From positions 237,758,101 to 237,822,100 of the forward strand of contig CM073590.1 of NCBI GenBank assembly GCA_037074705.1: DNA of 64,000 bases. Reading direction: 5' to 3'. Of this stretch, positions 45,860 through 56,830 are shown one piece after another. Position 1 is the first letter of the stretch, and every line of letters begins with the position of its first letter. The position numbers were made by a program, and so were the translations under genes. The notes beneath the pieces are model-generated. The model saw only the letters and a program-made list of their open reading frames with translations. It had not been told where the DNA came from and did not search any database. The stretch is from Zhengitettix transpicula. Its lineage: Eukaryota > Arthropoda > Insecta > Orthoptera > Tetrigidae.

Positions 45860-46330
45860 CCGCGTGACAACAATATATCCTTTAAAGTCTAAGTAAAATT
45901 CTTCGGCTGTTAGAGAGAGCGAGGGTAAAGGTTAAAGAGATTATGATATAAATACAATTGACGCTCAAAGGTTGATGTTAATTAATCGCACAGCAGCCGC
46001 AACAGAGAATATAAACGAGTATATTTTCTAAATGAAATGGAAATGGATACAGTCACGTGAGGTAATTATACTAAAGGAAAAAAACCAAGCGATTCGCAAC
46101 GAGCGGAAATTGAAACAATTCACTTCACTCACCGACCCAATTCCCGGAGGCTACACAATATTCAGTTCAAATTTCAGCACGAAAACGCGCGAGAAAGAAG
46201 AAATCGATGCATCATTGCGGCAATTTGTTCTCCCCCCCCACCAACCCTCCCCCGTCATCCCACCGCACCGGGCCCTCAACCCCCTGATAATTTACTAATA
46301 TTTACTCTTATAAACGCGTGGGCGGGTATT
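45860..46330. other. GC-richer single-copy island
   Basis: Contains GATGTTAATTAATCGCACAG, GCCGCAACAGAGAATATAAA and a C-rich end (46229-46275). An 88-codon frame (46032-46298, +) has no motif. Candidate non-coding element. Confidence 0.35.
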
Positions 46331-46437
46331 AACTGCCGCAGCCAACTTAAGTGAAGAGCGTAACCGTGAAACTGTTTTTAGTGTTGGTTACACCAGAGAC
46401 TCTTCTTCCACTCGTTAAAATACGATTCCGATTTATT

Positions 46438-46905
46438 GTTTTTTTTATAAGGTGTAGCCAGGCTATGTGTAGTGTAATCCACAGAGTGGCAACTCCACTC
46501 TTGTAGCATAGGAAAGGGAGTGAAAGGGGGGATTCCGAATGTAGCCAAGGCTTAACTAGGGTCCCCTGCCTATGGTATAAGGATCCTACCCGTCAATTTG
46601 CCTAAAAGTAATACAGGGAAAACCTGCATCAGGTAGGTCGGGCCTTTGGTACTTGCCCCACACCATTCCGATGGCGGGAGAGGAGTTTGCTGTGGGGTCG
46701 CAGCTTTCCCCTAGCCGTGCCTTGACCGGTTTAGGAGGCAGCTGGCCGACTATTCCAATAGGTATAGCGGACAACTCTAACCCTATGCCCATGGTCTGCG
46801 ACCCCGGAACATACACCTCTCAGAACAGGCCTCGGCATGTGGGAACCTTAGTTCAAAAAATCAGAGAGAGGTGATTCCATCCCCAAAATCCTCAAGCTGT
46901 TTCTC
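46438..46905 (-). mobile_element. Family A SINE-like element, copy 11
   Basis: Reverse orientation. The 3' end is of the second type (GGTGTAGCCAGGCTATGTG), the complement of CATAGCCTG...CTACACC. It runs to AAAATCAGAGAGAGGTG near the 5' side. Confidence 0.75.
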
Positions 46906-47386
46906 CTCTTTATTTAGAAAGCCCTTTTTTTGTGTATATATAATTTTCAAGCTGACGTCACTAAATAATTATGAAGTATCTATGAAAGTCATACAGCTCT
47001 ACAATATATTTAATTAAATTCTAAGAAGAAAAAAATTATTTAACAGAAATTCCCTCGAAGTTCCTTAAACACGTATAAATATAAAAGGAATCGAGACGTT
47101 GATTGGAATTAGGACAAATAATGTGGGGCAATGGGTCACGGTCGTAGTCCCCCATCCCCTAAAACCTCATTCATTCCCATTTCGGATGCAGAAAGTGCAG
47201 GAGGGGATAGTGGAGGGAGCCGCGAGGTACAAGGGTGGGTGGAATGGAAAAAAATATATATACATGATGAAGCCATGCGGAAAATCTATTAAATAAATTT
47301 TATAAATGAGTAATTTTATACAAATATTTTAGTACATTTTGCATTATAAAGGAAGAATCGAACTAGACATTTATTTACATGGCGTT
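46906..47386. other. Unassigned stretch
   Basis: AT-rich ends with a GC-richer middle (about 47100-47255). Nothing recognised. Confidence 0.3.
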
Positions 47387-47400
47387 GAATAATAATATAA
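47387..47400. repeat. Target-site duplication of SINE, left
   Basis: GAATAATAATATAA, matching GAATAGTAATATAA at 47648-47661 in 13 of 14 bases. Confidence 0.75.
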
Positions 47401-47647
47401 TGCCGTCCTGCTTTGGTGTAGTGGCCAGCGCCATTGCCTCGCATCACAGAGGCCCCGGGTTCGAATCCCGGCATGGACATAGATATTGGTGGTCGTCCTG
47501 GACAAGAAAACTGGGGTTAAGGCTGTGGGAGAATCGACACTCTGACCAGGTGTCACTCCTAAATCCAGAATGTGTCATATAAGATGACGGTCTGGCAGCC
47601 GTCTCTGTAGGCCAAGGCCCTCCATGGGCTGTCGAGCCAAGGAGTTA
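47401..47647 (+). mobile_element. tRNA-derived SINE (247 bp)
   Basis: The head (47405-47478) folds as a tRNA: GTCC at the 5' end pairs with GGAC at the 3' end. GGTGTAGTGGCCAGCGCC serves as A box and D arm, GCCTC/GAGGC as the anticodon stem with an 8-base loop, and CCGGGTTCGAATCCCGG as a perfect T arm with the B box. The body continues through TCGTCCTGGACAAGAAAAC to GGCCCTCCATGGGCTGTCG and GCCAAGGAG. The 14-bp flanking duplication confirms retrotransposition. The oversized anticodon loop and the attached body rule out a working tRNA gene. Confidence 0.88.
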
Positions 47648-47661
47648 GAATAGTAATATAA
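47648..47661. repeat. Target-site duplication of SINE, right
   Basis: GAATAGTAATATAA, partner of 47387-47400. Confidence 0.75.
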
Positions 47662-47799
47662 ATATTATTTCGGTCAGAATAAAATTCTAAGTATATATAT
47701 AATTTAAATAATACGTAAATGAACTATGAAATTTTTATAGGATTGTTCAAAATAGGTGAAAAAGATAGTAATATAAGATTATAAATAAACAACAGCCTC

Positions 47800-48095
47800 T
47801 TAACATCAGAAAATTAATTTTAATAGATATTATTCGACGTTTTGACGATATTTGCTGCCTCTTCAGGTAAGACGCTTTACACTGTAACAGCCACAGCAGT
47901 CAGCGTCCTGACTGTCAAAATTTCTGAGTCCACTAAAATTTATATTATTAAATTATGTGGCGAATCTTACATAAAAATATATACTTTTATTACTGTATTA
48001 CGTTTGTTATTTAGTGTAAAAAATCTCACCTGAAGAGGTGACAAATAGCGACGAAACGTTGTATAATTTCTATTGAAAATTATTTTTTGACGTTC
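47800..48095. repeat. Divergent pair of hammerhead-like repeats
   Basis: Left (minus): TTACCTGAAGAGGCAGCAAA, TATCGTCAAAACGTCGAAT. Right (plus): CTCACCTGAAGAGGTGACAA, ATAGCGACGAAACGTTGTAT. Both continue outward into ATTTCTATTGAAAATTA or its match. Only the right copy keeps GAAAC. Confidence 0.6.
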
Positions 48096-48308
48096 AAAGG
48101 CTTTGATTTATTTATAATTTAATCTTAAAGTCAGAATATATCATTAGGAAAGCATTCAAATTCTTCAGATTAAATAAGAAGAAAAAAAAAGGTTTTCGCT
48201 GTCTTGGGAAAGATTTGTTCCGATTCAAATTCATTAAACGTTTTTCAATATTATCTATTTCTAGTCTTTACTGGGCTAATCAGTTGATAGTCATATATAT
48301 ATATATAT

Positions 48309-48613
48309 TGTGGGAATTTATTAAAGACATTTAAATAAGCTGCACGTTGGAGCAAACAATTTAGTAGTAATTGGGCGTCCAATTAAACGAAATGTTAAAC
48401 AGAAAATTAAATTTATTAAAGGAAATAGTTTGTACTGTAATTTAAATTATTTTCCCTTAATAACTTTTGTAAATTTAATTAATTGTTCGTAATAAATTTT
48501 AAATTTTTGTTTTAATTATTTGTTTAACATTTCATTTAATTGGACACCCAATTACTACTAAATTGTTTGCTCCAACGTGCAGCTTATTTAAATGTCTTAA
48601 ATAAATTACCGCA
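48309..48613. mobile_element. MITE-like palindromic element (305 bp), TA-embedded
   Basis: Left end TGTGGGAATTTATTAAAGAC and right end (reverse complement) TGCGGTAATTTATTTAAGAC; the arms of about 100 bases agree at more than nine in ten positions and include GCTGCACGTTGGAGCAAAC and TTTAGTAGTAATTGGG. ATAT flanks both ends (48305-48308, 48614-48617). The order of terminus, spacer and CACGTTGG is the same as at 3127, 4408 and 33307, so it probably derives from the LTR-like family. Confidence 0.75.
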
Positions 48614-49124
48614 ATATATTCAGACGTTTTTCTTACATTTACTGGAACCCATTTGCCATTTTCCTTTGTTAGACACATCGACTTTTTCTAAGACTATTTA
48701 CATTTTTTCTTCTCGATTATTATCGTACCATTTCCTATCTTCCCTTTTTTTCTGGTTCCTAATTGAAAATTTCTAGTGTGCTTCCAGTAATTATATTGAC
48801 GATTCCTGAGCTTTACTGTAACCTCTTGGAGTCAAAGATTAGACCCCGACTGACAATAAACAGTTTTCCCTTTATTCACAACATACTGTAGTTAACGCCA
48901 TGTACGAAGACGGCCCAGTTTAGTGTCTTTCTTTGTAGGTACCAACCCCCTCCCCGTGCAACGCCGGGCTCGCCATCCCTTCCTCAATCTGCGTCACCTT
49001 CGTTAGTGACGCTCACTACAACGCCGTTGATGACGTCATCAGCCAGTGTTTGAAATGCTTATTACGGTAATCCTTCGTCGAAAAAAATTCATCGACATCT
49101 TCAAACATTGCATGACCTACAGAA
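48614..49124. other. Unassigned stretch with weak family B trace
   Basis: Near 48950-49045 CCCGTGCAACGCCGGGCTC and TGATGACGTCATCAG recall the head and the TGACGTCA palindrome of family B on the minus strand, but the rest is lost. Confidence 0.35.
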
Positions 49125-49144
49125 AGGGTTATCAGGTTTCACTC

Positions 49145-49256
49145 GGGTACCAACAGCGATTAAACCGCGACGTTTAGACGACCTCAAGCTCTGTAGCCAT
49201 CTTCCAGGTGATGACGTCAGGGTTTCCGCTCGTCGAAACGTTTGCGGTTGGTACCC
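49145..49256. repeat. Hairpin element with CGAAACG motif
   Basis: Outer arms GGGTACCAAC and GTTGGTACCC are perfect complements; inside lie CCGCGACGTTTAGACGACC on the left and GCTCGTCGAAACGTTTGCGG on the right. GGTGATGACGTCAGG precedes the right motif. Same plan as 30269 and 41957. Confidence 0.65.
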
Positions 49257-49749
49257 GTGCAGATCCCGAGAACTCTTTCTGCAGCAACTACACCGGGAAA
49301 GCCTTCGATCATTGATTACATGACCTAAATTACTGAACCGGATTTTCAACTCCAGTTTATTTTATTTATTGCAGTCAAACAATAGACGGGGTGGGTGGGG
49401 GTGAAAAATTGCACATTCTGTCTGTATCAACTCCACTCAAAAAAAAAAATAACAATTATAATTTATTGTGGCTGGAGAATATACTTTATTTTCCGAAGCG
49501 TTATCATTTGCCGCTGGAGTCACACACACACACATACACACATTAAAAAGCGGAGTTATCTAATTATGCCTAAATATTGGTGGAGTAGCGTTCAACGGTA
49601 TTGTCCTCTTCAGCGGCGAAAACATGAACACAATCACTTAAAATTCCTCTCTTTTGTCGCGTGAAATATGTATTTTTTATATATTTTTATTTTTTGTGTC
49701 TATATTTTCGTATGTGGGAAGGGAAAAAAATTTGCGGGTACTGTTCCGT
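49257..49749. other. Unassigned stretch with CA tract
   Basis: Includes a short CA repeat (49522-49543). CACCGGGAAAGCC (49290-49303) resembles the sequence downstream of the hairpin at 30269 (TTCACCGGGAAAGTC), suggesting that both elements extend further to the right. Confidence 0.4.
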
Positions 49750-50704
49750 TTCAGTGAAACGTGTATCTCTAAAAACCAGTGTCACGGCTGATCGCTCTCT
49801 TTTGTGTGATTGTGTGTGTGTGTGTTGTGTTAGTGTGAAAGAGAGAGACACTCTTGTGTTTTTCGGGGTAGGGGGATTGGAAAATATATGCAACGTTGTA
49901 TCTAACGGGGATTTAGTAGGTATTAATTAAAAACGGGGAGAAATTCCCATGTGTGAAGCCATCTATACAGGCCGATAAACGAATTATCAGATTAATGCGA
50001 CAGAATCACCGAGCCACTATTTAATTATAATATGTTTCGATACCGGGCTCCGGGAAAGAGGAGAGGGCAGTATTCGTTTTCAAACGCTGCCATGTTGCCG
50101 TATCACGTCGCCGACGCTCTGTGTGTTGTGTTTTCAATTGTTTATAATCTCTCCAAACCGCCCCCGCCCCCTCTTGCATCGCCATACGCCCCCCTCTTCT
50201 AAACTCTCCACACTTTTCAGCCGATTGTTGTATCAGCGCCCCCCCCTCCCCCCCGAAATCCACCCACCACCGCCCCTTTCTCCTCCACCACACGGTATAA
50301 TCGATTATCGAATGGGCCGTTTGGTTTGACTGACTTCACATGATATGAATAATCGTGTCGGGAACATTTACATTAATTAATTTTCGAGTGTCACCTGACA
50401 CAAACACTAGCATCAATCACAATGGACGTCCAATTAGCCGCATGTCACAAACAATTGCCGAGGCCTGGCAGGGAGGCGGGCGATATGGAACATGCACCGT
50501 TGTATAAGCCAATATTGCACCAATACTGCCCCCTCCGCCCGCCTCCCCGCGCCACAACATCCCTCCCCCTGCCAGCGCCACGCCGCAGCACCACTTTGGC
50601 ACTGCACTGCCAGCCCAGATATAACGCTATTACCCCGTCCAAGGGGTTGGGATCGCGACTAATCTACTTGCCTCTGAAAGGCGACACTTGTGCGGCTCCG
50701 GCCG

Positions 50705-50735
<31 letters not shown>

Positions 50736-50930
50736 CGTGTAGATTCCCTGCCACACAAAGGTGCCCTGTGATTGGCAGGCCGACCACCCATTTCTATTAC
50801 CCGGTGCTGCCAATACCAGCCGCTAATTATTCAGCCGTTAGAAATTCCGAAAATTGTCACGTCGTGTCATGTCTGAAAAAAAAAGTCAGGTAACGTTTAA
50901 GTGCGAAATTGACACCTGCAGGTCGTTGGA
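49750..50930. other. Largest GC-rich island of the window
   Basis: About 1.2 kb of mostly higher-GC, apparently single-copy sequence with a TG tract (49817-49830), C-rich and GA-type blocks (50160-50290), and a (TG)n run (50705-50733). Frames of up to 106 codons on both strands are proline- or glycine-rich and have no domain. A CpG-island-like promoter region is possible but not shown. Confidence 0.4.
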
Positions 50931-51129
50931 GGATTGAGAACGAATGAAGTCACGGAGATCTGGGCAAATAATCCTGTCACGGGACATACAATTTCGTCTT
51001 TACAATTCTACTTCTAAACGATAATCAACTGGTAACATAAATAATCAATCCTCCAGAGGCAGAGAAAAGAATCAGAAGAATACGAACAACGGAATTAAAG
51101 CAAAGTAAAGAAACTAAACCTAACAGTGG

Positions 51130-51625
51130 TTAGGAACAATATGACCAAAATAAAACAACAGACCTCACAAAAATAAGAACAGGTACAACGTTTCATCCAC
51201 AGTTTTTGTGGACCTCCTCAAGTACACCGGGAAACTTCAAAGTGCTGGTATAATATATAAGTGTCCCAAGACAAGGAGGAGTCAAGTGGGTAACAAGAGA
51301 TCGTAGACTTTTCTCAAAGGGTCATTGTCAATTTAAATATTAAGAGAATTTCGTTTGTGAATTGTTAAACCCAATTATTATCAAAGGCTAATTTCGGAAA
51401 TGGTTCACATCAAAATTCACAAACGAAATGCTCTTAATATTCAAAGTAACACTGACTCTTTCAGAAAAGTCTACGATCTCGAGTTTACCACCTTGACACA
51501 TTCTGTCGCCTTTTTCTACCTATTTATATATACCAGAACACCGACGTTTCCAGGTGTTCGTGAGAATGTCCACAAAACTTTGGATGAAACATTGTACCTG
51601 TTTTTTTGGTCATATTTTTCCTAAT
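51130..51625. repeat. Divergent pair with CGTTTCATCCAC motif
   Basis: Left (minus): GAGGAGGTCCACAAAAAC, TGTGGATGAAACGTTGTACC; right (plus): GAGAATGTCCACAAAACTTT, GGATGAAACATTGTACCTG. Outer parts TGACCAAAATAAAAC and TTTTTTTGGTCATATTT are inverted. The middle (51330-51440) holds a further inverted piece, ATTCACAAACGAA. Helix GTCCAC/GTGGAT lies between GAGGAG and GAAAC. Confidence 0.6.
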
Positions 51626-51959
51626 CGTAATCAATACAGACTTAAATTTTAACATTACTAAACCTAACAATGATCATCAATGGACCAATACCCAACTCAT
51701 TCTAAGACCCTGTGTAAAATTTTACTTATAACAATGAAACTGTTGCAGATTATAAAATGAAAGACAAATGAATAAAAAATAATAATTCCACGGATTCCAC
51801 TTTTGTGTGTGTGCCGCAGTGAAGAATAACCGGGCCCCTTAACTCATTCACAACTTCAGTCAAGTAAAAGTATGTGATGACTCTATACGCTATAGATTAT
51901 AGTTTTAAGCAATTCTCAAGACTGAACAAAAACGAATAGAATGTATGTAATCTCTAAAG
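51626..51959. other. Unassigned stretch
   Basis: Nothing recognised. Confidence 0.3.
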
Positions 51960-52225
51960 GCTCTGTAGAGTTTTCTGGAACAGAAAATCCGAATAGTTGG
52001 TATTTTAACAAATTTTGACATTCGTACACTTAATATAAATAAAAAAAATTGTAACTTTTTTTAACAAAGTGAGTGTTGGGACAACTAAATCCAAACAGCA
52101 GGTATATTAAATAATTTTAAAAAAACTTTAAAAAAATTATTTTCACAAAAGTGAGTGTTCCGACATACTCAGGAAACCGAATAGTTCGTAATTAAAAAAA
52201 AACTATTGTCGTACATACACTTTCG
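51960..52225. repeat. Degenerate tandem repeat of about 90-100 bp
   Basis: Blocks with GTGAGTGTTGGGACAACTA and GTGAGTGTTCCGACATACTC, each followed by AAACAGCAGGTA- or AACCGAATAGTTCG-type sequence and an A/T-rich end. An earlier CCGAATAGTTGGTATT is the remnant of another unit. Confidence 0.45.
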
Positions 52226-52607
52226 TAAGAGAGTCGCAAGATTTGTGAACAACTGTCAATGACACTCTAAATTCCTCGGATCATGTTAAGAAAAAATTCT
52301 ATGCACTAAATTTCTGAAGTATATTAAACATCAAAGATAAGACTGCTTATGAGATCGCTTGAACAGTCAGTTCTGGAAAACTGGAGAGTATTGGATGGCG
52401 AAGTTTACTGAGTGAGTCGCGATGTGATGCGTTTTACAGCGGGATGGAAAATTGTATACATAACAATCACAGAAAGAAAGATTTGCGTTCTTGAAATCTT
52501 ACGTAATACATTAAAACGGCCCAGAATTAAGTTTAAACGAGTACAGGGCTTTCCATGTATTTTTTAAATATTTAATATGTAACATAAAACCAATTCTTTT
52601 ACACTTA
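52226..52607. other. Unassigned stretch
   Basis: Nothing recognised. Confidence 0.3.
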
Positions 52608-52832
52608 CAGGATACATGAGAGTGTAGGAAGGGATTTGAAAGGCGGGATGCAGTAGGGTAGACGAAGGTATCCAAGGGTTAACTAGGGGCTCGGGCTGTA
52701 GTTTAAGAATCCTTGACCCACGGCATTCCGATGCGACTCCTGAACATACACCTCTCAAAACAGGGCAAGGTGCCTCGGGTTTGGGGAACTGTAGTTCAAA
52801 AAACCAGAAAGAGGAGAAGGCATCCACATATT
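52608..52832 (-). mobile_element. Family A SINE-like element, copy 12 (rearranged)
   Basis: Reverse orientation. It keeps GGAAGGGATTTGAAAGG, CCAAGGGTTAACTAGGG, CATACACCTCTCAAAACAGG and AGTTCAAAAAACCAGAAAG but lacks most of the middle. Confidence 0.7.
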
Positions 52833-52843
52833 ATGTTCATATT

Positions 52844-53119
52844 AAGTCTGCGTCCTTATATAACATGTTTCGACTTTTATTCTGATTTGGTATCGCAATC
52901 CGTCAACCTGATGGTTAAATCACTCAAGACATTTACCGTTCAGACGAAACGCGTCCTGAGTTCAACCTCTATGTTTTCACATGTGTTTAAACTACTCTCA
53001 TATATTTATCGACTAACAGCTTATTTTCATCTGAGTCGAATTGTTTTTTTTGGAGTGCTGGGGGCGGATACGGTAAGAGTTTTTCTTCGTTCCCATTGGA
53101 ACAGTCGGCCAGCTTCCTC
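52844..53119 (+). repeat. Chimeric repeat X, plus copy
   Basis: An unknown sequence (CTGATTTGGTATCGCAATCC, TTTACCGTTCAGACGAAACG, TTAAACTACTCTCATATATT) fused to a piece of family A (ATACGGTAAGAGTTTTTC to CAGCTTCCTC). An inverted copy with the same fusion point lies at 53953-54225. Both keep an open frame of about 55 codons that reads SLKTFTV in both copies, but no known domain. Confidence 0.7.
53110..53119. repeat. Target-site duplication of nested copy 13, left
   Basis: CAGCTTCCTC, repeated at 53555-53564. Confidence 0.7.
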
Positions 53120-53554
53120 TTTTTTTTTTTAGGGCAACAGGCTACACGAGGGTGATCCACATTGGGCAACTCCCCTTTAATAGCATAGGAAGGGATTTGA
53201 AAGGGGGCATGCGGAAGGGTAGAGGAAGTAGCCAAGGGTTACTAGGGCCCCCGGGCTATATTTTAAGGATCCTACCCGGCATTCGCCTAAAAGTAATGCA
53301 GGACAAACCTTATAAAAACCTGCATCGGGTAGGTCGGGCATTTGGTACTTGTCCCACGCCCTTCCGATGACGGGGGAAGAGTTTTCTGTGGAGACGCAGC
53401 TTACCCCTCGCCATGCCTTGGCCTGTTTAGGAGGCAGCTGGCCGACTATTCCAATAGGAATAGCGGACAACTCTTGCCGTATGCCCAAGGTCTGCGACCC
53501 CGGAACATACACCTCTCAAAACAGACCGAGGTGCCTCGGCATGTGGGAACCTTG
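53120..53554 (-). mobile_element. Family A SINE-like element, copy 13, nested in older copy
   Basis: Reverse orientation from a T run and AGGGCAACAGGCTACACGAG to GGCATGTGGGAACCTTG. It splits a plus-strand family A fragment whose two sides meet again if the element is removed (GGCCAGCTTCCTC, then CTAAACTAG), with a 10-bp duplicated target. Confidence 0.85.
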
Positions 53555-53564
53555 CAGCTTCCTC
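53555..53564. repeat. Target-site duplication of nested copy 13, right
   Basis: CAGCTTCCTC, partner of 53110-53119. Confidence 0.7.
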
Positions 53565-53645
53565 CTAAACTAGTAGCCTTCTACAGGGTTCTCTGGGAAG
53601 GTTCACCTGCAAAAATATTCTCTCACTTGCTTCCTTGAATAAAGT
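53565..53645. other. Remainder of interrupted element
   Basis: CTAAACTAGTAGCC continues the older family A fragment for about 10 bases and is followed by unassigned sequence. Confidence 0.4.
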
Positions 53646-54010
53646 AGTTTTTTTTTAGAGAAACAGGCTACTTAAGGGTAATCCACATGGTGGCAACTCC
53701 CCTTTTAAAGCATAGGAAGGGATTGGAAAGGGGGATGAGGAAGCGTAGAGGAAAGTAGCTAAGGGTTAACTAGGGCCCCTGGGCTGCAGTTTAAGGATCC
53801 TACCCGGAAATTCGCCAAAAAAGTGATGCAAGGTAAACCCTAGAAAAAACTGCATTAGATAGGTCGGGCATTGGGTACTTGTCCCACGTCCTTCTGATGG
53901 CGGGAGAGCGGTTTTCTGTGGGGACGCAGCATTCCCTTATCCGTGCCTCGACCAGTTTAGGAGGAAGCTGGCCGACTGTTCCAATGGGAACGGGGAAAAA
54001 CTCTTATCGT
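53646..54010 (-). mobile_element. Family A SINE-like element, copy 14
   Basis: Reverse orientation from a T run and AGAGAAACAGGCTACTTAAG to AACTCTTATCGTATCC, where it passes into chimeric repeat X. Confidence 0.8.
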
Positions 54011-54225
54011 ATCCCCCCCTCCCCGAAAAAATTTTTTGACTAAGATGAAAATAAGCAATTAGTCGATAAATATATGAGAGTAGTTTAAACACACGTGGAA
54101 ACATAGAGGTTGACCTCAGGACGCGTTTCGTATGAACGGTAAATGTCTTGAGTGATTGAACCACTAGGTTCACGGGGTGCGATACCAAATCAGAATAAAA
54201 GTAGAAACATGTTATACAAGGACAG
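53953..54225 (-). repeat. Chimeric repeat X, minus copy
   Basis: Inverted counterpart of 52844-53119, with the same junction between unknown sequence and family A. The fusion therefore existed before the two copies formed. Confidence 0.7.
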
Positions 54226-54779
54226 CTGACTTAATATAAAAATAATATATCAAATAGATGTAATTGAAGGATTAGTTACGCAATTAACATGTAGATATGA
54301 GAATGGGAGCTGGAAGAGGAGACATATCAGTTAGACAACCCGCCTGACAGTCAGTTACAGTGATCCATAAAAAAAAATCAGAGTAATAAAGCGCAACGAG
54401 TCACTTAATTCTCGAGCTGACACCTCAGGCTGAATCCAGTATATTCGAATGTTTACGCGAGGTATAAAACATATACGGTCACATAACCATTCTTTAATAT
54501 TTCTTCCATGACTGATGAGGTACAATAAATAAAATTACGAGATGAAGGACGTAGGAAATCATATTATTAACAGGTTAGCAACATTTAAGAATTATATTCA
54601 GATTAGAAAGGACGGTATGATCCATACTCAAGCACAGTAACTGCATGAAATTAGAAGCAATTGGCATACGATTTAAAATAAATACTGAGGTTAAATGTTG
54701 TTGTTTCTGTTCTCAAAAAAACACACACCAGACAAAAGTTTCCTCTTCATAGCTCGGGATTGTTTTAGAATGCTTAAAA
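54226..54779. other. Unassigned stretch
   Basis: Nothing recognised. Confidence 0.3.
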
Positions 54780-55110
54780 TTCCCTCCCTCTAGTATTATT
54801 CCCCGTGTTCCAACGACAGGTCCCCGTTAAAATCACTACTTTTCCCCCCCGCAACGCTTTGTCAATTGCAATTCAAAACCCTATGACAAAACGGGCAGGT
54901 TGTTTTCAAGAGTGTTTTGTGCGTTGGAATCGCTTTACACTCCCGCAATGAAATTAATTACTCGAGTCAGCATTGAGGTTATAAATCTGAAGCGAGACAC
55001 AAAACAGTCCACCAGCTTCGACCCGGCCGGGGTAAATCAATTTATTTATCTAATTCATAATTGGCGACGGAATGCAAAAATAATTAAGTACCGAAGTTCA
55101 TTTTAATTGC
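54780..55110. other. GC-richer single-copy island
   Basis: CCGTGTTCCAACGACAGG, TCCACCAGCTTCGACCCGGC and nearby TAATTA-type sites. No repeat or coding signature. Confidence 0.3.
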
Positions 55111-56830
55111 GTGACACTTTGATTACCTTTGATGTTTTATGAGCCATCAATGTAATTAATATTTTATAATTTAATTACGTGAATTTTTTTTTAATATTAT
55201 TTTTCCATCCCCCCCCCTCCCTCTTCAGCCCCGCTTCCTCCATTGCTCGGAGCTGTTTTCCAGTTAAATTTTAATGAAATTATATGTTATGGTCGCCCCG
55301 GTTTTTGTTTTTTAAGTTAGTCGTTTAATTGAAATTAAACAGCTTAGTCGCTAAAATTTTGTCGTCAATGCAATGGAACGAAATTTATAGCGTTACAAAA
55401 TGATGTTGTATATTTTTGATACGTTAAGTCGGGGGGGGGGGGGGCAAAAATGTTCTAGTTCGCCAATAACACACTTCTGTACTTTTTAATAGAATAATAT
55501 TAACTTATTAATTATTCTATTTCCTATATTTTATAATTAAAACCCCACACAAACTGGACTGTCATTTCCTGATTACTAAATGCAATTGCCTACGTTTACA
55601 CAATAATAAAAATTCCGTTTTTATTGTACAGATATTCTTTTAACCTCAAGATTCAAGTCTGTCCTTGGGAAAATATTTGTATAAATTCTTTTTATGCCTT
55701 TCCGGACCCAATATTAACAGAATCCTCATTTTATGTTATTACGTCATAGTCATCAATATTATTCACATTATAAGAAGTAACCCTTTTTTTTCAACGTTAC
55801 AAGAGATTTTCTTGCAGTACATTTGAGGCAGTTAATGCCAGAGTGGGATTTCCTTTTTTATGAAACTATTCGAGTATAGGGGTTTTTAGTTTCCGCTTTA
55901 TGTCATCCTCTATACCAGAATTCTTAATTGCTGCCATCTCTTGAACGTTGAATAAACTACACTCAACCACTCTGGCATTGAGAAGATGGACACAGACTTC
56001 ATCAAAAACCCGACTTACATAGTTACAGAAACAAAAATCCCCTATTTATTGTGCCTTTATATGTTCCTCCTATTAATTTAAATATATTTAATTCAAATAT
56101 TTTATTTTCTTAAATAAATATGAAAACCTCCAGATTATACCAGTCACTTAAGAATCATTTTAGAGATTAAATAAATTAACTTTATCCATAGCAGTTGACT
56201 GTAACGGTCTGAAATAATTTTTACAAATATAAACCAGAAACAGTCTCCCACATTTTTTAAAATTATGAATTGAAAATGCATTTTATGATAAAAAGAATAA
56301 CATTTCTTCAGGTGCCGTTAAAGGAAAAATGTCCCAAAATCGCAAAAGACTGCTTCTGGTTTTTTAAATTGTCTCTTTTAGTCACTAAGACGGATTAAAT
56401 TCAAAGAAAAATATTTTTCCTGTGATTCATGGTTTTATTAGGAGGGTGGAAAGTATTCATTGAGAGAATTGAAATAAAATAGCGTCAATAATATGGTACG
56501 AAATGTACCAGGGATTTTTTTTAAAACTTCTAAACTGGTTAGAATAGTAAACTGATGACAGCTGAAGTAGGTGAGATGAAATAATAAGGGTGAAAAGAGA
56601 AAATAGAAACTATCCGACGCTTTCGGACTCTATAGACACTAAATGAAAATTATTTCAAAAATAAAACTCGTCATATACTTTGAATTTCAAATCGAGCTGT
56701 TCATGGACCATGATCAGTGGGTCCAAATATTGACAGATAAATAAATCTCTAAAATAATTTGTTTCATCATCAAACTATTTTTTTTTTCGGTTTAGGTCAA
56801 TCTGTTAAAATATTTTTTTTCCTTAAAGTT
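55111..56830. other. AT-rich stretch with C and G runs
   Basis: Homopolymers at 55210-55217 (C) and 55431-55444 (G). A CGAAAGCGTCGG motif (minus) lies at about 56607-56620. No gene seen. Confidence 0.4.
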
